Made by a program: the position numbers and the translations under genes. DNA of 60,507 bases from Rhodobiaceae bacterium (GTDB taxonomy: Bacteria > Pseudomonadota > Alphaproteobacteria > Rhizobiales > JAKPQE01). Shown one piece after another: positions 54,319 to 60,507 of the stretch; within the stretch, counting starts at the first letter, position 1; each line of letters opens with the position of its first letter. The notes beneath the pieces were generated by a model. That model was not told the origin of the DNA and made no database searches. It worked only from the letters and a program-made list of their open reading frames with translations. The DNA lies in NCBI GenBank assembly GCA_028278505.1, contig JANQEG010000003.1:1-60507 (forward strand). The letters run 5' to 3'.

Positions 54319-55202
54319 AGGTTCTGTCGCAGGATTTGCGCGATCATCTCACTTCCGGCGCCACCACGTTGTGCCGGTGCTGGAAGGTGATCCGCACCGA
54401 TGGCGTCGTGCTCGGCTTCACCGATCACGACCGCAGCCTTAGTTTCGACGGCGTCGACTACGAGGCCGCATCCGGGTTTACCGCGAGCGAAGCGGTCAGC
54501 GAGCTGGGGCTTTCGGTCGGCGGCCTTGAGGTCGACGGCGCGCTTTCCTCCGACCGGTTGCTTGAGGCCGACATCGCCGGCGGCGCCTATGACAATGCCC
54601 GGGTCGAAGTCTGGCTGGTGAACTGGACCGACACCGACGAAAGGCTGCTTCTGCGGATCGGCAATATCGGCGAGGTCGAACGCGCCGACAACGCATTCCG
54701 CGCCGAGATCCGCGGCCTCGCTCACGCTCTCGACCAGGAGCAGGGGCGTATCTTCCAATATGAGTGCGATGCCGATTTCGCCGATGCGCGCTGCGGCATA
54801 GACGGCGGGCAGCCGGCCTATTCCGGCAGCGGCACCGTGCTTTCCGCCGACAGTGCCCGGCTTTTCGATGCGGAAAACCTCGCCGGCTATGCCGACGGCT
54901 GGTTCACCCGCGGCCGCCTGACCTGGACCGGCGGCGCCAATGCCGGCCGCGTGATCGAGGTGAAGGACCATACGCTTATCGATACCACCGCGTCGTTCAC
55001 CCTGTGGCAGCCGATGGGCGCCGACATCGCCGCCGGAGACACGTTCACGGTGGTTGCGGGCTGCGACAAGCAATTCGGAACCTGCAGCGCGAAATTTTCC
55101 AATGTCCTCAATTTCCGCGGCTTCCCGCACATGCCGGGCAATGACTACACGGTGCACTACGCCAAGCGCGGCGGCAACAATGACGGCGGGAGCATCGCGT
55201 GA
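54315..55202 (+). CDS. GTA hub protein, DUF2163/BR0599 type (orfg13)
   Basis: The 295-residue protein has DLRDHLTSGATTLCRCWKV, GFTDHDRSLSFDGVDYEAASGF and the C-terminal domain with GCDKQFGTCSAKFSNVLNFRGFPHMPG. The cysteines in YECDADFADARCGID and CDKQFGTC are conserved; the R. capsulatus hub was reported to hold an Fe-S cluster, so these may be its ligands (inference). Start and stop overlap neighbours by four and one bases. Confidence 0.93.
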   Translation: MKVLSQDLRDHLTSGATTLCRCWKVIRTDGVVLGFTDHDRSLSFDGVDYEAASGFTASEAVSELGLSVGGLEVDGALSSDRLLEADIAGGAYDNARVEVWLVNWTDTDERLLLRIGNIGEVERADNAFRAEIRGLAHALDQEQGRIFQYECDADFADARCGIDGGQPAYSGSGTVLSADSARLFDAENLAGYADGWFTRGRLTWTGGANAGRVIEVKDHTLIDTTASFTLWQPMGADIAAGDTFTVVAGCDKQFGTCSAKFSNVLNFRGFPHMPGNDYTVHYAKRGGNNDGGSIA

Positions 55203-55633
55203 TGCCGCGCCGCGACCAGATCATCGCCGAGACCCATAGCTGGATCGGCACGCCCTATCGCCACCAGGCGTCGCTGAAAGGGGTCGGTTGCGACTGCCTC
55301 GGCCTGATCCGCGGCGTCTGGCGCAGCGTCTATGGCGACGAGCCGGAGCAGATACCGGGCTATTCGCCGGACTGGGCCGAGGCGGGCGGTCAAGAGACGC
55401 TGGCGTCCGCCGCCCGCCGCCATCTCGACGAGATCGATCCGTTGGCGGTGCAGCCGGCCGATATTCTCCTGTTTCGCTGGCGCGCGCTGATGCCGGCCAA
55501 GCACGCGGCGATCCTTATAGCGTCCGACCGCTTCGTTCACGCCCATGACGGTGCCGCGGTCGCAACCGCAGCACTTTCGCCCTGGTGGCGCCGCCGCCTG
55601 GCCTATGCCTTCCGCTTTCCCGGGATCGACTGA
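55202..55633 (+). CDS. GTA NlpC/P60 family peptidase (orfg14)
   Basis: The 143-residue protein has THSWIGTPYRHQASLKGVGCDCLGLIRGVW, where the second cysteine is the catalytic one of the NlpC/P60 fold, and a histidine in AKHAAILIASDRFVHAHDG. It probably cuts peptidoglycan cross-links when the GTA enters a recipient cell. The ATG at 55202 overlaps the hub stop (TGATG), and the stop overlaps the next start in the same way. Confidence 0.92.
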   Translation: MPRRDQIIAETHSWIGTPYRHQASLKGVGCDCLGLIRGVWRSVYGDEPEQIPGYSPDWAEAGGQETLASAARRHLDEIDPLAVQPADILLFRWRALMPAKHAAILIASDRFVHAHDGAAVATAALSPWWRRRLAYAFRFPGID

Positions 55634-58600
55634 TGGCGACGCTGGTTCTCTCTCTGGCCGGGCAGGCGATCGGCGCGGCGCTCGGATCGCCGCTGCTCGG
55701 CACGATCGGACGTGCCGCCGGCGCCATCGTCGGCTACGGCCTCGACCAGGCGCTCTTCGGCAAGGGGTCGTCGACGGTGCGCGAGGGGCCGCGCCTCTCC
55801 GATCTCGAGGTCCAGGCCTCCTCGGAGGGCGCGCCCATTCCCCGGGTCTACGGCCGCGCCCGCATTGGCGGGCAGATCATCTGGGCCACCCGTTTCGAGG
55901 AGGTCACCGAGACGACGACGACCACGTCGGGCGGCAAGGGCGGTGGCGGCAGCCGCAGGACGCAGACCGAGATCACCTATTCCTACTATGCCAACATGGC
56001 GATCGGCCTCTGCGAAGGCCCGATCGCCAGGGTCGGCCGCATCTGGGCCGACGGCGATCAGCTCGATCTGACCGACGTCACTTATCGGGTCTACACCGGG
56101 ACCGAGAGCCAATCGCCCGACAGCCTGATCGAAGCGAAACAGGGCGCGGGCGTTCCCGCCTATCGCGGCCTCGCCTATGTGGTGTTCGAACGCCTGCCGC
56201 TGGCCGAGTTCGGCAACCGGGTGCCGCAGCTGAATTTTGAGGTCACCTCCATTCTGCCGGGCCTGGAGACACGGCTGAACGGCATCAATTTGATCCCGGG
56301 CGCGAGCGAGTTCGGCTACGATCCCCAGGCGCTGATCCGCACCGTTTCGGCCGGCTCCTCGGTTTCGGAAAACGCCCATTCCGGATCGGGCGCCTCGGAC
56401 TGGACGACGGCGCTCGACGACCTTCAGGCGGTCTGCCCGAACCTGCAGCAGCTGGCGATCGTCGTCACCTGGTTCGGCACCGATCTCCGCGTCGGCCAGT
56501 GTCAGCTCCGCCCGGCCGTGGAGAACCGGGAAAAGGTGGTCGACGGCGCCGAATGGCGGGTCGGCGACGTCGTGCGGTCGACCGCGGAACTGGTCAGCAC
56601 CTATCTCGACCGTCCGGCTTTCGGCGGCACGCCGTCCGATGCCGCGGTGATCGCCGCGATCCAGAACCTCAAGGCCCGCGGCCTCAAGGTGGTGCTCAAT
56701 CCCTTCGTGATGATGGACATCCCGGCCGGCAATACGCTGCCCGATCCGTGGAGCGGGCTCGGCGAACAGCCGCCCTATCCCTGGCGCGGCACGATCACCT
56801 GCGATCCGGCGCCCGGCCGGCCCGGCAGCCCCGACCAGACCGGCGCCGTCATCGCCCAACTCGATGCGTTCATCGGCGCCGCCGCTGTCGGCGATTTCAC
56901 CGTCAACGGCACCACGGTTTCCTATTCCGGCCCGGCCGAATGGTCGCTGCGCCGCATGGTCCTGCACTACGCCCATCTGAGCGTCGCCGCCGGCGGCGTC
57001 GACACTTTCCTGCTCGGCTCCGAACTGGTTGCCCTGACCCAACTGCGCTCGGCGCCGGACACCTATCCGTTCGTCGCCGCGCTCAGCCAGTTGGCCGACG
57101 ATGTGCGGTCCGTCGTCGGCTCCAGCACCGAGATATCCTACGGCGCCGACTGGTCGGAATATTTCGGCCACCAGCCCCAGGACGGCAGCGGCGACGTCTA
57201 CTTCCACCTCGATTCCCTGTGGGCCAACGCGAATATCGACTTCATCGGCATCGACAATTACATGCCGCTCGCCGACTGGCGCGACGGCGACGCCCATCTC
57301 GATGCCGAGATCGCCGATTCGGCCTACGACAATGACTACCTGCAGGGCAACATCGCCGGCGGCGAGGGCTTCGACTGGTATTATGCGAGCGACGCCGACC
57401 GCACCGCGCAGCTGCGCACGCCGATCACCGACACCACCTACGGCAAGCCCTGGGTGTTCCGCTACAAGGATCTGGTCAACTGGTGGTCGAACCAGCACTT
57501 CAATCGTCCGCTCGGCGTCGAGGCGGCGCAGCCGACCGCCTGGGTGCCGCAGTCGAAACCGATCAAGTTCACCGAGACCGGCTGTCCGGCCGTCGACAAG
57601 GGCGCCAACCAGTCGAACGTCTTTCCCGATCCGAAATCCTCGTCCTCGTCCTATCCCTATTTCTCCAACCGCAGCCGCGACGACGAGGCGCAGCGCGCCT
57701 TCCTGAACGCGGTCGTCAGCTATTGGGACCCGGACGATCCCGACTACGATCCGGCGCGCAACCCGGTGTCGTCGGTCTATGGCGACACGATGGTCGATGC
57801 CGCCTCGATCTTCGCCTGGACCTGGGACGCGCGGCCCTATCCGGCATTCCCGGCACTGCGCGAGGTCTGGTCCGACGGCGGCAACTGGACCACCGGCCAC
57901 TGGCTCAACGGTCGTCTCGGAACCGCGCCGCTCGCCGCGCTGATCGCCGCCATCTGCGAGCGCCAGGGATTTGCCGACTATGACGTCACCGGCGTCTATG
58001 GGGTGCTCGACGGCTATGTCATCGACCGGCCGATGTCGGCTCGCGAGGCCATTGACCCGCTGATCGAGGCCGGTCTCGTCGAGGCGCTTGACGCCGGAAC
58101 GGTGGTTCGCTTCTTTAGCCGCGGCCGCCGCCCCGAACTGGCGCTGACGGTCGATGATCTGGTCGACAGCGAAGACCGGCCGCTGGTCACCGTCACCAGG
58201 GCGCAGGAGACGGAACTGCCGCTGCAATTGACGCTCGGCTTCACCGGCGATCCGGTCGATTTCCGGCGTTCGGCCGTCTCCTCGCGCCGGCTTGCCGGGT
58301 CGAGCCGCCGTGAAGCGCGTATCGAACTCGCCGCGATGATGGAACACGGCACGGCGAAGCGCACGGTCGAGAGCCGGCTGCACGATCTCTGGGTCGGCCG
58401 CGAGCGGATTTCCTTTTCGCTGGCGCCGAGCGAAATCGCGATCGAGCCGGGCGATGTGCTGCGCCTTGAGCGCAACGGCGTCGACCGCGCGATGGAGATC
58501 GTCCGCATCGACGAGGCCGGACAATTGTCGATCGAGGCGCGCGCGGTCGAGCGCTCGATCGGCGCGCCGGTCGCCGAAGCCGGGCGCGAGCGCGAGATGA

Positions 58601-59556
58601 GCCGCCCGGTCGTCTACGGCAAGCCCAGCGTCCATATTCTCGACCTGCCGATCCTCAATGGCGGCGTCACCTCGCCGGGCGCCCGCATCGCCGCCTTCGC
58701 CGATCCCTGGCCGGGGCGCATGGCCGTCTACCGTTCGCCGAGCGAGCAGAGCTTCACGCTGCTGCAGATGATCGACCAGCCGGCGACGATCGGAACCCTT
58801 GCGACGCCGCTTGCGGCCGGCCGTCTCGGCCTCTGGGACCGCGTCAACCAGTTCGAAGTGGAGCTCCAGGGCGGCGCGCTCGCCGGCCAGTCCGAGCTGC
58901 TGGTCCAGGCGGGGGCCAATATCGCGGCGGTCGGATCGGCCGCGGGCGGCTGGGAAATCCTCCAGTTCCGCGACGCCACGCTGATCGCCGAAAACACCTA
59001 CCGTCTGTCCTGGCTGCTGCGCGGCCAGGCGGGCACCGAGGACGTCATGCATGCGGGGCATTCGACGGGTGCGGATTTCGTGCTGATCGACGCCGCCGCC
59101 GTCGAGATGCCGCTGCGCGCCGACGAGATCGGGCGGCTGCTCTATTACCGGATCGGTCCTGCGGTGCGCACGATTGCCGACCCGTCGTTCCGCGCACTGA
59201 CACAGACGCTTGCCGGCCGCGCCGGGCTGCCGTTCAGCCCGTCCCATCTGAAGGCCGTCAAGGACTATGGCAGCGGCGATATCGCGCTCGCCTGGACGCG
59301 GCGGACGCGCATCGGCGGCGACGCCTGGCTCGGCGAGGTGCCGCTCGGCGAGGACGCCGAGGCCTACGACGTGCTGATCTATGACGGCGAAACCGTCAAG
59401 CGGACACTCAACGTCGATGGCCCCCAGGCGATCTATGCGGCCGACGATCAGTCCGCCGATTTCGGCGCGCCGCTGTCGACGGTGGATTTTGCCGTGCACC
59501 AGCTCTCGGCGACCCATGGCCGCGGCGTTCCACGCCGGGCGGCGATCGAACTCTGA
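55633..59556 (+). CDS. GTA large tail-tip protein (orfg15, megatron)
   Basis: The 1307-residue protein has an N-terminal hydrophobic start (LVLSLAGQAIGAALGSPLLG), a region with TTTTSGGKGGGGSRRTQTEITYSYYANMAIGLCEGPI, and a TIM-barrel-like domain (about 430-770; FRYKDLVNWWSNQHFNRP and TAWVPQSKPIKFTETGCPAVDKG) typical of GTA orfg15. Tail-hub domains and a C-terminal fibronectin-like stretch (DIALAWTRRTRIGGDAWLG) follow. It forms the tip that reaches the recipient membrane. The frame is intact over its full length. Confidence 0.94.
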   Translation: MATLVLSLAGQAIGAALGSPLLGTIGRAAGAIVGYGLDQALFGKGSSTVREGPRLSDLEVQASSEGAPIPRVYGRARIGGQIIWATRFEEVTETTTTTSGGKGGGGSRRTQTEITYSYYANMAIGLCEGPIARVGRIWADGDQLDLTDVTYRVYTGTESQSPDSLIEAKQGAGVPAYRGLAYVVFERLPLAEFGNRVPQLNFEVTSILPGLETRLNGINLIPGASEFGYDPQALIRTVSAGSSVSENAHSGSGASDWTTALDDLQAVCPNLQQLAIVVTWFGTDLRVGQCQLRPAVENREKVVDGAEWRVGDVVRSTAELVSTYLDRPAFGGTPSDAAVIAAIQNLKARGLKVVLNPFVMMDIPAGNTLPDPWSGLGEQPPYPWRGTITCDPAPGRPGSPDQTGAVIAQLDAFIGAAAVGDFTVNGTTVSYSGPAEWSLRRMVLHYAHLSVAAGGVDTFLLGSELVALTQLRSAPDTYPFVAALSQLADDVRSVVGSSTEISYGADWSEYFGHQPQDGSGDVYFHLDSLWANANIDFIGIDNYMPLADWRDGDAHLDAEIADSAYDNDYLQGNIAGGEGFDWYYASDADRTAQLRTPITDTTYGKPWVFRYKDLVNWWSNQHFNRPLGVEAAQPTAWVPQSKPIKFTETGCPAVDKGANQSNVFPDPKSSSSSYPYFSNRSRDDEAQRAFLNAVVSYWDPDDPDYDPARNPVSSVYGDTMVDAASIFAWTWDARPYPAFPALREVWSDGGNWTTGHWLNGRLGTAPLAALIAAICERQGFADYDVTGVYGVLDGYVIDRPMSAREAIDPLIEAGLVEALDAGTVVRFFSRGRRPELALTVDDLVDSEDRPLVTVTRAQETELPLQLTLGFTGDPVDFRRSAVSSRRLAGSSRREARIELAAMMEHGTAKRTVESRLHDLWVGRERISFSLAPSEIAIEPGDVLRLERNGVDRAMEIVRIDEAGQLSIEARAVERSIGAPVAEAGREREMSRPVVYGKPSVHILDLPILNGGVTSPGARIAAFADPWPGRMAVYRSPSEQSFTLLQMIDQPATIGTLATPLAAGRLGLWDRVNQFEVELQGGALAGQSELLVQAGANIAAVGSAAGGWEILQFRDATLIAENTYRLSWLLRGQAGTEDVMHAGHSTGADFVLIDAAAVEMPLRADEIGRLLYYRIGPAVRTIADPSFRALTQTLAGRAGLPFSPSHLKAVKDYGSGDIALAWTRRTRIGGDAWLGEVPLGEDAEAYDVLIYDGETVKRTLNVDGPQAIYAADDQSADFGAPLSTVDFAVHQLSATHGRGVPRRAAIEL

Positions 59557-59581
59557 CTTAACCGACCGACGGAGCCGGCTC

Positions 59582-60507
59582 ATGTCCGAAACCGAAACGA
59601 CGAAGCTCGGCCTGCCTCTGATTCAGGCGGCCGAGGCGCAGAAGCACGTCACCCATAACGAGGCCATCGATGCGCTCGACACGCTGGTCCATCTGGCCGT
59701 GCTCGACCGCGATCTGACAACGCCGCCGGGCACGCCGGGCGACGGCGACACCTATATTCCGGCGGCCGGCGCCGGCGGCGACTGGAGCGGCCGCGACAAT
59801 GACGTCGTCGCCTGGCAGGGCGGAATCTGGCGTCACTACCCGCCGCAGATCGGCTGGCGCGCCTTCATCGTCGATGAGGCGCAGGTCCTGGTCTGGGATG
59901 GTGCGGCCTGGACCAGCATCGCTGAATTCACGATGCCGAGCGAGCTTCAGAATCTCTCCCTCCTCGGCGTCGGAACGACGGCGGACGCGACCAACCCGTT
60001 TTCCGCCAAGCTCAACAATCTTCTGGTTTCGGCGAAATACACCGGCGAGGGCGGCGACGGCGACCTCCGCTACAAGCTCAACAAGGAGAGCGCGGCGGAT
60101 ACGTTGTCGCTGCTGATGCAGGACAACTGGTCCGGCCGCGCCGAACTCGGGCTTATCGGCAATGACGACTTCACCATCAAGACATCGGCCGATGGAACAA
60201 GCTGGAACAACGCCATCGAAGTCGACGCCAACGGCTACGTCAAACTGCCGCAACGTCCGCTCTTCATGGGCCAGCGCACCGGTTCCACCCAGACAGCGTC
60301 CGGGGCTTTCGTTGTCGACAATGTTTGGCTGGACACCGCATCTGCCTACAACACCTCGAATGGCCGCTTCACCTGTCCCGTTTCGGGCTATTATGAAGTG
60401 CACGCGCGCATATTGTTGAGTAACGGCCCTGTAAATGCCTGGGCGGATATGGCGGTTTGGAAGAACGGCGTTCTGCAGGGCCAACAATTCGCCTACAGCG
60501 TGCTTTA
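59582..60507 (+). CDS. DUF2793 fibre-like protein with C1q-like end, partial at right edge
   Basis: The frame starts at ATG 59582 and runs off the window after 308 codons. Residues ~8-110 are a DUF2793 domain (KLGLPLIQAAEAQKHVTHNEAIDALDTLV in shortened form: LPLIQAAEAQKHVTHNEA). A beta-rich part follows, then a segment like a C1q/TNF-type trimeric head: TSNGRFTCPVSGYYEVHARI and MAVWKNGVLQG. It follows orfg15 by 25 bp, so it is probably the receptor-binding fibre of this GTA. The end is not visible. Confidence 0.8.
   Translation, partial: MSETETTKLGLPLIQAAEAQKHVTHNEAIDALDTLVHLAVLDRDLTTPPGTPGDGDTYIPAAGAGGDWSGRDNDVVAWQGGIWRHYPPQIGWRAFIVDEAQVLVWDGAAWTSIAEFTMPSELQNLSLLGVGTTADATNPFSAKLNNLLVSAKYTGEGGDGDLRYKLNKESAADTLSLLMQDNWSGRAELGLIGNDDFTIKTSADGTSWNNAIEVDANGYVKLPQRPLFMGQRTGSTQTASGAFVVDNVWLDTASAYNTSNGRFTCPVSGYYEVHARILLSNGPVNAWADMAVWKNGVLQGQQFAYSVL

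Noticed and set aside
55603-59583. Open frame of 1326 codons on the minus strand
   Set aside because: It mirrors the GTA tail-tip gene almost exactly; low-complexity Arg/Asp/Gly-rich product typical of antisense frames in GC-rich DNA.
45188-60507. Interpretation of the phage-like cluster as an ordinary prophage
   Set aside because: Gene order and family members match GTA clusters (short tape measure, DUF2460, DUF2163, NlpC, orfg15) and no integrase, repressor, replication or attachment site is seen in the window.

Overview
This is GC-rich chromosomal DNA from an alphaproteobacterium, most probably of the order Hyphomicrobiales (Rhizobiales). The main reasons are the split b/b' ATP synthase operon (atpI-B-E-F'-F), a gene transfer agent (GTA) structural cluster of the Rhodobacter capsulatus type, the short palindrome common between genes in Rhizobiales (16821..16869), and the xseB/dxs/tlyA neighbourhood. 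No rRNA, tRNA, CRISPR array or complete insertion sequence was seen. Species cannot be named from sequence alone.

Layout. 0.1-2.0 kb: gcvT-gcvH behind a tandem glycine riboswitch and a sigma70-type promoter. 2.0-5.2 kb: a lipoprotein, then ispH-thrB-rnhA. 5.2-9.1 kb: a PAS-GGDEF-EAL protein, and a translationally overlapping pair resembling TmpA/TmpB (oxidative breakdown of a trimethylammonio-phosphonate to glycine betaine). 9.2-16.7 kb: the ATP synthase Fo operon, smc, a DsbA-like thiol oxidoreductase and a DciA-like protein. 16.9-21.3 kb: mutY, an MFS transporter, a methyltransferase and tlyA. 21.4-26.4 kb: an accessory block with a DUF3228-like gene, an AT-rich orphan, and a copper-handling group (PCu(A)C, SCO1, a DUF2946-like protein, a 45-residue membrane peptide) that separates tlyA from dxs. 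26.6-33.9 kb: dxs, a secreted proline/alanine-rich protein, xseB, an HDAC-like deacetylase, a DnaJ-family chaperone and pdxH. 34-38.5 kb: a small basic protein, the decayed start of a glycosyltransferase, UDP-glucuronate decarboxylase, an aminotransferase, a HAD phosphatase, and a 392-bp multi-hairpin element with long terminal inverted repeats. 38.5-45 kb: a lipoprotein, a DUF1254/DUF1214 pair, a class A penicillin-binding protein, a YcgN-like protein and an AT-rich HNH-like gene.

From 45.2 kb to the right edge lies an intact GTA structural cluster in the canonical order: small terminase, large terminase, portal, prohead protease, capsid, connector, head closure, an HK97-gp10-like gene, tail terminator, major tail protein, tail assembly chaperone, short tape measure, distal tail, hub, NlpC/P60 peptidase and the large tail-tip protein. 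A DUF2793 fibre-like protein with a probable C1q-like end runs off the window.

The most interesting signals are control elements inside this cluster. First, the tail chaperone gene (52494..52838) carries what looks like a complete programmed -1 frameshift module: a purine-rich Shine-Dalgarno-like run, an in-frame X_XXY_YYZ heptamer, a 5-nt spacer holding the start of the stop codon, and a 10-bp GC hairpin. It leads into a second chaperone domain that has no start codon of its own. Second, a textbook intrinsic terminator sits directly after the capsid gene and before the rest of the head-tail genes. Third, a near-consensus promoter lies 127 bp upstream of the first gene.
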